Shown here piece after piece: positions 43,401-53,440 of a DNA stretch of 64,000 nucleotides. The position numbers were made by a program, and so were the translations under genes. The notes below the pieces were generated by a model. It worked only from the letters and a program-made list of their open reading frames with translations, made no database searches and had not been told where the DNA came from. The stretch spans positions 10,702,501-10,766,500 of the forward strand of contig CM076958.1 of assembly GCA_039566865.1 (NCBI GenBank). The letters are read 5' to 3'. The stretch's first letter is position 1, and each line of letters starts with the position of its first letter. Source of the stretch: Aurelia coerulea (taxonomy: Eukaryota > Cnidaria > Scyphozoa > Semaeostomeae > Ulmaridae).

Positions 43401-44897
43401 AAATCTGAGACAGTCTCTATCAGCAGGGTTGATTTCTATGTTCAGAAAAGCCTTCTCTATGTCACCTACAAGAGCTATTCTGTTCTCCCTGAACCTCAAC
43501 AATATATCAAACAAAAAAGGTGTCAGTGATGGGCCTACATGAAGACAATCATTAAGAGAAGTCCCAGCTTTTCTGTCCTTACATGAAGCATCAAAAACAA
43601 GTCTCACCTTTGTTGTTTCTGCCTCTGCCCTCACAACCGTCTGACTAGGCAGATAATGAAACGTTTCTGCTTCATCCAGTTCTGAAACCTGCTCAATTAT
43701 TCCCATTTTTACCTGCTCAGTAATGATTTTATTGCATTCATCAAATACATGGGGGTCTTTCCTAAATTTTCTAATCTGTCCTTGCAGTCTCATTAGGCAA
43801 TTTCCATAATTAGAGGGCAATTTGCTATGTCCTATTTTCCAAGGCAATCCTACAGAGTATCTTGTACCTGTGAAAAGAATATCATCAATGACAGTTTCAT
43901 GCACCTCGTCTTCTTGCCTTATTCCTAAGGTATCAAGGTCCCATAGCCTGTTAACACATTCTTCAATCTTCATTTCCTCTGAAGTTTTCTTGACATGAGG
44001 CAAAAAGTTAACATTAGATTTGTCAAATGAATCAAAACTCTTACCTTCTACCTTGAGTGGTCCAGACAACACCCATCCAAGCTTTGTTTTGACAGCGACA
44101 GGTTCACCTGGCCCCCCTCGTTTTGTTTCACCTTCATGAAACTCCCAAAGTGCATCTGAGCCAATCAAAATATCGACACAGAGTGTATCTTCTGACCTAG
44201 AAACATCTGAAAACCAGATTTCATGCAAGTGGGGGTAATGTTTCTTAGCAATTTCAACATGAGAATTTGAAATATCAGCAATATCATCTACAACATAACA
44301 TTCAAGGTTAACTCTCTTTTCCCCACACAAAGAATACAATGAAATGTCTACAATATCTCTCATGCTGAATTCTGCTTCTCTACTCCCAAATGGCTTTATT
44401 CCCAATCTTTCACTTCTGACTGGCCTCAAATCTAACTTACTTACAGCCTTGGCAGAGATAAAAGACTTGTGACTACCTGTGTCAAACAACACCCGTACTT
44501 TACTCTCTTTTTTGGCATTCACTTTTGCCAAGGCTGTCTGTAAGGCCACTCTGTCCCCAGAGCCCGTACTTCCCACCCAAGAGGCAGCATTTACGTTGAG
44601 TGTTGGTGCACTAAGGATAGGCTTGGGTTGCTGTTGGGGTAGCGCTTCCTTATTCGCAGAATTAGGCCCTACGCAAATTGATACATGATGTTTCCCCTTA
44701 CAGATCTTACAAGGAACCTTATTTCTACATTCAAAGGCTCTGTGTCTTGAATTGAGACACACAAAACACCTGGCATATTTGATAAGGATACTTTTTCGTT
44801 CTGAAATGTCCTTCACATTACTGCAATCTTCTGGGGCATGTTCTTTCAAGCAATAAACACATTTGCGTTTACCATCTTTCCCGCCAACAACAAACAA
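40437..44897 (-). CDS. BEL/Pao pol: protease, RT, RNase H, integrase
   Basis: The 1486-codon open frame holds the enzymes for reverse transcription and integration. Residues 13-75 carry three Cys/His knuckle-like clusters (CVYCLKEHAPEDC, CFVCLNSRHRAFEC, CKICKGKHHVSIC). The aspartic protease motif DTG is at 139-141. The RT has the YVDD active site at 558-561, after LVGDIEKAFLNIEI. The RNase H start (GFGDAS) is at 754-759. The integrase zinc site uses the HVISHH region near 1061-1066 with C1096 and C1099. The catalytic triad is D1132, D1195 and E1242. A C-terminal chromatin-like tail (PSHLLVGRRLSPL, TGDVVLIQDENAKRGMWKMG) follows. The native start lies upstream in the gag frame, so the first ATG used here is nominal. 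No stop or loss of a catalytic residue is seen. Confidence 0.95.
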   Translation of the reverse strand: MFVVGGKDGKRKCVYCLKEHAPEDCSNVKDISERKSILIKYARCFVCLNSRHRAFECRNKVPCKICKGKHHVSICVGPNSANKEALPQQQPKPILSAPTLNVNAASWVGSTGSGDRVALQTALAKVNAKKESKVRVLFDTGSHKSFISAKAVSKLDLRPVRSERLGIKPFGSREAEFSMRDIVDISLYSLCGEKRVNLECYVVDDIADISNSHVEIAKKHYPHLHEIWFSDVSRSEDTLCVDILIGSDALWEFHEGETKRGGPGEPVAVKTKLGWVLSGPLKVEGKSFDSFDKSNVNFLPHVKKTSEEMKIEECVNRLWDLDTLGIRQEDEVHETVIDDILFTGTRYSVGLPWKIGHSKLPSNYGNCLMRLQGQIRKFRKDPHVFDECNKIITEQVKMGIIEQVSELDEAETFHYLPSQTVVRAEAETTKVRLVFDASCKDRKAGTSLNDCLHVGPSLTPFLFDILLRFRENRIALVGDIEKAFLNIEINPADRDCLRFLWVKDITAKEPEIIVYRYRTVVFGVSSSPFLLNAVLQHHIKTYQEQDPEFVAKLLHSFYVDDLVSGCESTEKALGLYENAKERMLEGGFKLRKWKTNDVELLKEIQKRESEEKQEKSSQEDMSYAKETLGPTKDLGGKTKVLGIAWDSQKDELEFNLSKMVSECNRERPTKRGILSTLASLFDPLGLISPIGVTAKVLFQELCKDKLGWDDPVPEDKSIQWKAWLDDLNQVKSVVLPRCLYDGSEGEVISCQLHGFGDASMKAYCAVIYLVCETTKGIHVTLLCSKTRVAPLKGLSIPRLELLSARILAVLMDTVHNALKSQIKIDCVRYWLESKTALYWIFNNGEWKQWVQYRVSEILKLSNKENWGHVGGIDNPADLGSRGVSASHLRDSKLWWNGPHWLKKGRSEWPKSLVIDESDDVSQERKKVNVFTTIVEQPKEISQVIDASRYSTLGKLLRVTAFVLRFIRNLKSKKEGNDLNEGRLSVPEIREAEKHWIKQAQSTVRNEENFKKVARQLNIIEIDGVLVCKGRFENADMPIESKYPIYLPKEHKLTELIVIDCHVISHHCGVKSTLAELRSRFWISKGRQHVKKILNKCFVCRKLEGRPFNEPPTAPLPEYRVSEAPPFSNVGVDFAGPLYVKGAKGKMVKSYVCLFSCCVTRALHLELVTDLSAPTFLNCLRRFCARRGTPWLINSDNAKTFKSTAKLLKKLAKDPDVLDYLQSRRIEWKFNLEVSPWQGGHFERMVGCVKRCLRKVLGNAKLSVDELSTVLTEVESTLNSRPLTYCYSEFGEEVLTPSHLLVGRRLSPLTTGFANYSKLEDNDPQLNLSKRFLYLTRKLSHFWNRWRREYLTDLREAHRMNHKQLTEVKTGDVVLIQDENAKRGMWKMGVVEEVIKGRDQQIRGAKVRKKGRGKPEFLNRPLQKLIPLETAGKISQEREDGKERREEKGMEEHVAGVREENGKSRGDRPRRAASMDARWRTRLMLDS

Positions 44898-44959
44898 TGA
44901 ACTCGCCGTTGCTGTATCATCTCGCTTAGGCCGTGCGCCTTTTCCTGATTTCCGCCAGT

Positions 44960-45205
44960 TTTAAACGATGAAACTTGAGTTTCCCGAATTTCTAACTCCT
45001 TTCCAAGTGCTGCAAGAAGGTCGTCGAGTCCCCAATTAATCTGCTTCTTCTCCGTCGATCTTATCATGTTGAATCGAATTCCCTCTGGTATTTTCTCCAT
45101 CAGCATCGGAACAACAATGGTGGAGTACGTAATCTGATCTACGCTGAGAGCCTCCAACCCACGATAGTGTGTCTCGATTTGATCGTGAAGAGAACGCAAT
45201 CTTGA
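44960..45205 (-). pseudogene. BEL gag, C-terminal part
   Basis: It resumes with RSLHDQIETHYRGLEAL and runs to GLDDLLAALGKELEIRET. Near the four-T run at 44959-44962 (plus strand) the reading frame changes to that of pol. BEL elements usually carry gag and pol in one frame, so a single-base loss in this homopolymer is the simplest reading. A programmed shift cannot be excluded. Confidence 0.8.
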
Positions 45206-46315
45206 AACAAACACAAAAAATGCAAAACGAAAACGAGGCCACGTTTGCAATCGATCAAATTTTCGGCTTCCGGCTGGAGGGCTATGGCCTAAAAAGCTGC
45301 GAGAAGCGGATGACCATAATAAATTCGGGAGCACTTCAAATGCCTTTCTGCAAATCGTGGAGACTATTCTTTGTTAGAGATGCTGGCACTTCTTTCCTAT
45401 GCCCTGACCACAAGAATACTTGCAAGCAGAACAATCTATCCCTTTTTAGGCCGGTGGTGACTGGTGATATGATTTTTACCCAGAATATTAACAAAGAACA
45501 TTGGAAAAAATTCAACTGAAAATATAGAATTATGAAGAATTTTTTTTTGAAAACAGAGCAGACATTTTATTATCCCGAATTGCCTAATCTTTCTGCAGCT
45601 TTGTCAAGTTTAAAGCCACAATAAAGCAGAGCTTTGGAAATGATGTTGGAACATCGCAGGGGATTATCCTAATCTGGACTGGATATGTCAAGAACTGGCA
45701 TGAAAGTCCAGCACCTCCAGAATTTCAGAGAACATTTGCTCCAATCTGTTTTAAAACTGCTAACTTTGTCTTCTGCATAGAAGAGATCCCAAGCACACTT
45801 TAAATTTTCAAGAAAACTAACAATCAAGAGTTCATGCATAAAGATTTGAAAATCTGCAAATATTAAGTGTTTACAAACAAATCACCAATTACTTTAAAAA
45901 CTTGTTTGTGCAAATGTTAATCATTTGGAAAGGAAAATTTCTGTGTTCACTTAACAAAGTTAGCAGTTGGGATCTTGGGATCTGATCAGTTGGGAAAGTT
46001 AGCTGCAAAAGAAGTGGGACTTCCAAAAGGAATTTATGAAAAAAGCTAGCAAAACAAATTATTAGCTGTGGTGGGGCACAATCTTCCTGAAGTGGGTAAT
46101 AAATTTTGCAGACCCAGCAGCCATCCCCATTTTTGCCCTCAAAAGCTGAATTGGCACCTGACGCACTCTTCTTATTGCCCTTTGCACAGTAAGACTTGTG
46201 TTTGGCTCAGTAATGTGATACATGAAAACTTATCCAGGAAGCATTGAAAATTACATTGCAAGCATGAATTCAGCTCTATATGTGCACCTGAATTCCACTT
46301 GTGATCCAAACTAAA

Positions 46316-46505
46316 CAGGGACGTAGGAAGGATCTCAAACTTGGGGGGCACAACACCTCAAGGGTATTTTTTCATAAGCTAAGGGGGCACTAAGCTAGGA
46401 ACAAGGGCACTAAACTAAGGGGGCACTACCTGAAAATAAGGAGGGCACTTCTTTGTTTATTGCAAAATCTTGTGCCCTCAGTGCCTCCCAGTTCCTACGT
46501 CTCTG
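46316..46505. mobile_element. 190-bp MITE with CAGGGACGTAGGAA ends
   Basis: The left end CAGGGACGTAGGAAGG and the right complement CAGAGACGTAGGAACTG are inverted. GGGGCACTAA-like units repeat inside. No clear 8-bp duplication, so hAT affinity is only suggested by the CAGGG ends. Confidence 0.55.
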
Positions 46506-46827
46506 GATCCCAAAATGTTCAATTCAAAGCTGAATTTTGAAGTTGCAAAAAGTTGAGAAATAAAATTAAAGGTATAATTTGAGACATTTTAAACCATGCC
46601 TTTGATGTGTATCTATACTTTATCCATTATGAGTATCACCCTTCCCAAAATTCATGCTGTACAATTTCCAGACATTGTTTCAAGTTCAAAGTAAACAACA
46701 AAAGCAACAGACAAGATATATTTTTCTTAGGAGCTCCACAGATTTTTTGCATCAATTAGCTATACATTTCATAAAAACAACATCTTATCAAAATTAAATA
46801 AATCAATTTATTGTATAATATCACATA

Positions 46828-47210
46828 CATGTATTTTTCACAAGAAATTAAGACCCTGGGCTGGTAGGCAGTTTCTTAAATTTTGGGCCATTTTGCTACC
46901 AAAAGTTTCTTGTGTGTTTCTTATATTTTTAACACCAGAAGTAAAGAGTTAATTTAGTTATTTCAAGAGGGCTCCCAAATTACTTGGTAAGATCTCAAAA
47001 TAATTAAACATAATTCACACTCAAAATAATGTCCAAACAGTTGCGACACAGTACAGTGTCAAAACATTTTTGAGTGTACTGGGACAATTAAAACTGCAAA
47101 TTACTAAAGAGTGCCTTCGCTTTTTAAATTCTGGCAGGGTTGTTTCTTAACTTTTGAAATATTGAGCCTACTGTTTCTTATAGAAAGCTGTCTCTTATAA
47201 AAAATACATG
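46828..47210. mobile_element. 383-bp TA-target MITE nested in the 3.5 kb transposon
   Basis: Ends CATGTATTTTTCACAAGAAA and the complement of CATGTATTTTTTATAAGAGA, with TA at 46826-46827 and 47211-47212. It is related to the 384-bp family at 59.5 and 60.5 kb. Confidence 0.78.
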
Positions 47211-48715
47211 TACTGCAAACTTCAAGATAATAAAAAGAGAATGAAATTTTTATCAACAGGCATTTCCTATGCATTTGATAATAATAACCCGACAAACATA
47301 TCTTGTGTATAGTTGAATCATAGACTTTCCTTTTTACTTCTTCTTTGGAGAAGTCCAGAGTTCATCTTTCAACCTCAATCACAATAATGTCAAAATGGTT
47401 CAAAGAGCTTCTTTACTTTTTTTGTCAAATCTATTTGGTTGCCAGAGCCCATTATCCTGATGATGATAAACCTGCAAAGATTTGATGAAAAATTCCATTT
47501 TGCACATGCACAGTTCAGAAATCATAGCATTGATACATGCAGAATTACAGTACTTGTCAGCTGTATGCAGGGTTGATTTCATAATTCATCTAACATCAAA
47601 GTATTAAGAAATGTTTGGAAATTCAAAACTTGAAATTTATTAGGTACATAGATGGACTTAGGCCTAATTGTTGTTTCTTCAAAAATTTGATAGAAAAGGC
47701 TATATTTATATGTATCAATATTCTTAAAAAGGAACAGGCTTGATGATCATTACTCAGTCCTTCATCACCGTTGTTTTTCTGCAGTCAATCCTCATTTCTG
47801 TTTGAACTTGTGTTGTTGTGGACAGGTGCAAGCTTGGTAGGCTTTAGTTAGGCCTAGTAAAGAATGCAATCACTTCTGGTCGACAATGGAGAAAATAGGC
47901 CTAGATTTTCAATTTATAAAAATGTAAATATCGGGAGCAGGCAAATTTTCCCACATAATCGGACACCAGAGCAGCAAAGAATGACATGTTTATTTTAAGA
48001 TTACAAAGTTTCGTTGAGAGGCCAGGTGGAAATTTTTGTTGGCACAGACCAAAAGAGCGGTTACTTTGAGCTTCTTGAGAAGGCATCAAAATCGGTCCTC
48101 TGCAAAAACTTTAAATATTTTCCCATCCTGAAGAGCCAGGGTTGTGGTACTAGATTTACAAGAAAAGGGATGACTTTTACTTTCTAGGGCCAATATATCA
48201 AATAGAAATTCGCAATGGTTGTGAAATAATCATAGGCTAAAGAAATGCCGTTTCGAAAACAAGAAATTTGAATGCCGTGACCTCCAGTAAGTACGACAAT
48301 TAAATCCAAACTGGGCAAATTTTCCCAGATAACTCACCTGTGCCACCATCTTGGCCATATCTCGAAGGTGCTTTCAACAAAGTTTGATCGAGAGGCCAGG
48401 ACCAGTTTTCTCGTAATATTAATTCAAAAAATTGCTATTTTCAGGCAATTGTTACAGCAATTGGTAACAGCAATCAAAGCGTTTTCCGAGCCTGCAGCAG
48501 CCAATTTTTGAAGGATTTTCACACTGGCAGCTTCGTCGTCCTCCCATGTGACTGTTTAGATCCAGATCTGGCATAAATTTTGGCACGCACGCGGTGATCG
48601 GCGGCCAGAAACCTTTAGCCTACAGGCGGCTCCAACCCGGCCCGCCATAACTTTCCATGGATGGAAGCCTCGCGGCCAGCCTCGTTTTGCATTTTTTCTG
48701 TTTGTTCAATCTTGA

Positions 48716-49408
48716 AACATTCTTTTCACTGTAGACTGGAGAAAGGTACACTAACTGATTAATGTGTGCTCTTTGGATAACTACCGGATCTCCGTATCTG
48801 TCCTGGAGCAATTTTACGGCTATTTCGTAGTCACTGGAAGTGAGTGGTATCCCTGCTACGACACTTTTAGCCGGTTCCTCCAAAAGGCTTCTGAGGTACT
48901 TAAATTTATCGACATTAGCAAGGTCCTCATTCTCATGCACTGCACTACAAAATCCATCCCAAAACTCTTGCCAGCAGTGAATTTTTCCTCCAAATTTGGT
49001 AAGCTCCAATTTTGGCAAATTTACTTTCACCCTTCTTTCTGCAGAACTGCCTGCTGATGAAATAGAAGCTATGCTTTCCAATGAACCACTCAGTTGTCGC
49101 TTGGGCTTGCTCTTCTCCAAGGCGTCTTCGATTAAGCTCAGTGCTCTCGTTATCTTTTCTTTGTATTCACTCGCTTCGTCCATTTCCTTGTCTACTACTT
49201 CATCCTCGGCTTTTTCGTACAATAACTCCAAAATTTCGTTATCAAACTCTTTTAAATCACTCCGTTTCTCTTTCAGTTCGTTCATGTAGTGTTTCAACTT
49301 TATCGTATCGATTCCTTCCACGCCATCTGCAATCAAGTCGTCGACTTTACCCACGAGCTTCGTGACATTCCTTCGATAGGTTGCTCGCTTTTTCTTCGCT
49401 TTATCCAT
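48716..49408 (-). pseudogene. BEL gag, N-terminal part (split by a DNA transposon)
   Basis: The first ATG downstream of the primer site (49408) opens MDKAKKKRATYRRNV, followed by a helical, Lys/Glu-rich region. Next comes the BEL gag block LPKLELTKFGGKIHCWQEFW, with YLRSLLEEPAKSVVAGIPL further on. The frame is lost at 48706 where the 3.5 kb insertion begins and resumes at 45205. Removing the insertion and one 9-bp duplicate would leave the frame continuous, so the gag was open when the insertion happened. Confidence 0.85.
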
Positions 49409-49426
49409 ACTGCGTTTACAGCCACA

Positions 49427-49446
49427 ATCCCGAATACGGTGGACCA
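49427..49446 (-). other. Putative BEL primer-binding site
   Basis: Three bases after the 5' LTR the minus strand reads TGGTCCACCGTATTCGGG. A start with TGG fits the CCA end of a tRNA. The primer tRNA was not identified. Confidence 0.55.
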
Positions 49447-49449
49447 AAA

Positions 49450-49981
49450 TGTAGGAGATTACACTCTCCTGTCTCGCTAGTTCATACTAATAACTGAAAC
49501 GCAGGTACACTCAAAAGAAACACATTTTCTGGTCGAAGATAGCCATCTCAATCTCAATTTTCCTTTACATTCATACAGACATCCTGCTCATACCATTCAA
49601 GGTGCGGTCACTGATCTATTTCTAAATTCACGTGTCTTACATTACGTTCGATGACTAAGCTTTAACCAATAGGATTTTAACAAATATAGCGTGATGCAAG
49701 TTCTTGGCATGATACAATTAGTATTTACTCATTGATGATACATATAAGCCATACCGCTTCCTAATTACCTGAGAACCTCTTACCGGTGCTATTGCATGCG
49801 AGGCTATTACGCATTTTGGCATCTGAACAATACTAAAGTAAAATTCCAATGACTCCAATGTGTCAACACTATAGAATGAATTAAACTTGAAACTACAGCA
49901 ACATTCTAAAATCAATAATAATTAAACATGTGATTAAACTGAGTCTACAAAGCAGCGTGGCGCTTACTGGGTTTCCGGACA
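49450..49981 (-). repeat. BEL 5' LTR
   Basis: 532 bp, appears identical to 39886-40417. A 65-codon open frame occurs at the same place in both LTRs without any change. Confidence 0.95.
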
Positions 49982-51255
49982 GTAAGGTCAATGGGCACAT
50001 ATCAAATATTGAACGTATTTGGTAAGGAGTTCCCCAGGGATCTTGCTTGGGGCCACTTCTTTTCCAATGTATATAAATGACCTGCCACTTGTACTTGACA
50101 ATGCCAAGGTTAGTATGTGTGCGGATGATACCAGCATCTCTTATTCCTCTAAATCAGTCGATGCAATTAATTCAGCAATTAACGATGATTTGACCAATCT
50201 CAAATTATGGTTAGAAGGTAATAAGTTGTCTTTAAACGTTGCGAAAACTCAAGCCATGCTTATCGGTAGTAGGGCAAAACTCCAGAATATTTCAAACACT
50301 GATGACATTAGCCCTAAGTTTGTTATTGGTGATAAAGTTGTGCCGATGATAAACGAGGCTAATTATCTTGGAGCACAGATCAACAAAACATTAAGGTTGA
50401 AGGAACATTATTGCTTCAAAGATTTCACGAGGGATAGGGATGCTGAGATATGCAAAGAGGTACGTTCCACTCAGTACAGTAAATACCATTTACAGAAATA
50501 TATTCGAACCCTATCTACGATATTGTTGCACAGTATGAGGATGTTGCGCAGAGGCAGACCTAAAAAGACTGCAAATTCTTCAAAATCGCGCTGTCCGTAT
50601 TGTGACAAATAGTGCTTGTGATGCACACTCCTTACCTCTGATTAAAGGTTTGAACTGGCTAACAGTTAGAGAGCTGATCAGGTTTGAGATAGCAACTACT
50701 GACACTACTGTTTTCAAATCTGTGAATAAACTCTGCCCAGATTATATGGCCGAAATTTTTCAAAGACAGTGTGAACAGGCAGTAAGGACGCTAAGAAACA
50801 CCGAAACTGACTTGAAACTTCCTTTGTTTAGAACAAACAACGGACAAAAGTCATTTGCATATCGAGAGGCGACCGTTTGGAATGGTCTTGATCACCAAAT
50901 CAAGCTGTCTCCCTCGCTATCAAGTTTCAAATTAAAACTAAAGGAAGGTTTATAACAACCAATTTCACATACTTCCTTGCATATTGACCAAAGTCTGTCC
51001 CACATTAGACGTCAGGCTAGATTGCCGTCAACGTCTACCACTTACCCAAAACTAGCCATCATTCTATTCACGGAAAGTCTCTTGCCTGAAGTGTAATGTG
51101 GGATAGGCTATAGATTTTCTTTCTGTAGCAATGTAATTTTCTTTTTCTTTTCAATAGGACTAATTAAAAATAGGTTTACTTTTGTAATTCATGTGAAAAT
51201 GTAGTAAATGGTATTAGAGAGTTATTTATTAATTGATTTATTGTTATTATTATTA
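49982..51255 (+). pseudogene. LINE RT relic, part 2 (right of the BEL insertion)
   Basis: The frame resumes with VNGHISNIERIW and GVPQGSCLGPLLF after one BEL target duplicate. It shows CADDTS at the catalytic YADD position, NKLSLNVAKTQAMLIGS, and later FAYREATVWNGLDHQIKL. The YADD Tyr is lost and the frame is broken near 50400 and 50610. The 3' region ends with an AT-rich tail near 51255. This family is distinct from the 36 kb LINE. Confidence 0.82.
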
Positions 51256-51433
51256 TTTTGTTTTTGTTTCTCTATTTTATTAACAGGGCACATTGTAAAA
51301 CAGCTTTTGATTAATGTTTTCACCCTGTATAAAGAATTTAAAATGAAATGGAAAAATTCTCTGAATAAAGTCAATAGCAATACATGTTCTTTGTACAAGA
51401 AGCTTATTAATAAGAATCTTTATCCGATAAATC

Positions 51434-51486
51434 TTCAAAATCGGTCCAGTGTACGATTTATGATGGCCTGCCAAAAGTGTTATGAC
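51434..51486. repeat. Fragment of the CCGGGTGCGCC-family MITE
   Basis: ATCTTCAAAATCGGTCCAGT and GGCCTGCCAAAAGTG match the right arm of 4135-5014. No termini. Confidence 0.65.
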
Positions 51487-51688
51487 GACACAAACAAAAC
51501 ACTTGCCAAAGTGCCCAAGATACTTTTTACTTTGATCCAAAATCTTGGTTGTCAATTGCTCTTTGCAAAGTCTAAGTTCATATTTCCTTTTGCGAAGCAA
51601 TGTCCTTCCAACCCTTCGAGTGTTGTACTAGGCCTCCATGTAGATCTGGGGAATAAAACTACTGTTGGGGATTGGAGCGCGGAGCCTC

Positions 51689-52732
51689 AATGGCCGATAT
51701 GGGGCATGTTCAGTGGCTGCAAATTGTACCGGTCAGTAATGTCAGAGTCTTGAGAATTTTACAACCAGTAGTCTGCTCTGTTACCTTCTGCTGACAAGAA
51801 TTTGATGCTTCAAATGGAATTTTAAGGCAGTAATTAAAATATTTTTGACTGCCTGTTTGTCGAGAAATTGGTAATGTTGTGGAAACTCTCTTCAGTTGGA
51901 GCAAGGTCAAAATCTCATGAAATCATCATTGAATAAGGTGAATGCAAAGCTTCACTTACCTTCAAGGATTAAAATGCAGAGATATGTCCCAAATATTGGG
52001 TTCCCATGAATTTAAGGGGGGAGGGACATTAATCATATAATGTAACTACATAACTCATTGACCGAATAAACTTATCAGTTATTCTACAAAGGAGTCACAG
52101 AAAAGATCTTTGGAGAGAATGATCTATTGGGGATATGAGGCAGTTTCTTCTAAGTTCTAGGTCAAATGTTAGCCTTCAACATGAATTTTAAAATGTACAA
52201 CTAACTTGCAATTTGTCAGTTGATTGAAGATCAGGAAACGTTCTAGTGGGCGAAATTTTGAGACACAAAACGAAACTCAGCGAAACTTAGACTTGATAGA
52301 ACTTCAAATGGTAGATTGAACAACGACGTTCAGGAACTCAAAAGCTGAAAAAAAGTCATTTATGCACGAGTGTCTAGAACCGAGTCACTACATCTTTTAT
52401 CTCTCCAGTAGTAAAGTTGTACTGTCTTCCAGCCGAATTGGATGTTGGAGGAACTAACAAGCTGATAATTGGAGCTGTTGGGACCCAGAGATGATGATTT
52501 CATGAGATTTTGACCTTGCTCCAACTGAAGAGAGTTTCCACAACATTACCAATTTCTCGACAAACAGGCAGTCAAAAATATTTTAATTACTGCCTTAAAA
52601 TTCCATTTGAAGCATGAAATTCTTCTCAGCAGAAGGTAACAGAGCAGACTACTGGTTGTAAAATTCTCAAGACTATGACATTACTGACCGGTACATTTTG
52701 CAGCCACTGAACATGCCCCATATCGGCCATTT
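51689..52732. mobile_element. 1.04 kb foldback element with 240-bp arms
   Basis: The arms 51689-51929 and 52491-52732 are near-identical inverted copies (AATGGCCGATATGGGGCATG at the outer edge). The centre is unique and non-coding. No target duplication was identified. Confidence 0.82.
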
Positions 52733-53440
52733 TGGTGTCTGAGCTATTTTCAAAAGGCAAATTCACTGACTAGAAAGTGGATTCAATCAAAAATATTCAG
52801 TCTAGGCAAACTTCAACTAGTATACATTAACAAGTGACGAAGCAATTTGGAATTATTCATACCAAAATTTGTAAAATATTTTTCAAATCTGCTAAAATTG
52901 CACAAACATACAAGTTTGTGCCATTTTGATACCTAATTTTCTTGTAAGTGGAAGCTCGTGGAATTTTTTGTTTATTTTATTCTGACTTCTAACAGCATGG
53001 TAGCACAAGAGTATCATTTGTAGTTAATTTGCTTTTGCCGTTTTAACAGGAAAATTCATGCAAGTTCCTTCCAAAGTGACTTAATTCAGAATTTTTCATT
53101 ATCAAGGCAGGATTTTGACAAGCACCTGCACAAGTTTGAGCATCGACTTGCAAATAAATTCTTTTTGCCGATGATATGCTGCATCTGAAATGATTTTCAC
53201 TCAACAGAATTTGTTACAGAGTCCTGTAATTGAAATTAAAAATCATTGAAAGTGTCACTTCATCGTTTATCGAACTGTCATCAAAAACTTCAATCACCCA
53301 TAGAAAATTAACCGTTCAAGTTATAAAGCTGAAATTTGAAATTCAACCTTGTCTTTAGGTAACAATTACATTAAAAAAAATTGAGGGCGTTTCTCGAACA
53401 TGACTTGACATGCCTTTGTTCAAATTATATGGAATAACCC
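52733..53440. other. Intergenic DNA with no supported feature
   Basis: AT-rich; nothing recognised. Confidence 0.4.

Larger units (their letters stand above)
45206..48706. mobile_element. 3.5 kb non-autonomous DNA transposon inside BEL gag, 9-bp target duplication
   Basis: Terminal repeats read AACAAACACAAAAAATGCAA at the left and the complement of AACAAACAGAAAAAATGCAA at the right. Weaker inverted similarity runs about 100 bp further. A 9-bp duplication CAATCTTGA (45197-45205, 48707-48715) flanks it. No transposase is recognisable. A 9-bp duplication would fit a Mutator-like element, but the superfamily is not proven. Two MITEs are nested inside. Near 47930-48030 and 48308-48400 a segment with GGCAAATTTTCCCA is repeated. 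Confidence 0.82.
39886..49981 (-). mobile_element. BEL/Pao LTR retrotransposon, 10.1 kb including a nested insertion
   Basis: Two 532-bp LTRs (39886-40417 and 49450-49981) start TG and end CA. They are flanked by a 5-bp duplication GTAAG (39881-39885, 49982-49986). Orientation is minus, with gag near the right LTR. The LTRs look identical, implying a recent insertion. Pol is open throughout. Gag is interrupted by a 3.5 kb DNA transposon and has a frame shift before pol. The element is inserted in a LINE relic about 0.8 kb upstream of STX17. Confidence 0.95.

Noticed and set aside
45169..45519. 116-codon plus-strand frame at the left end of the 3.5 kb transposon
   Set aside because: It starts in BEL gag antisense sequence and crosses the insertion border; no transposase motif was seen.
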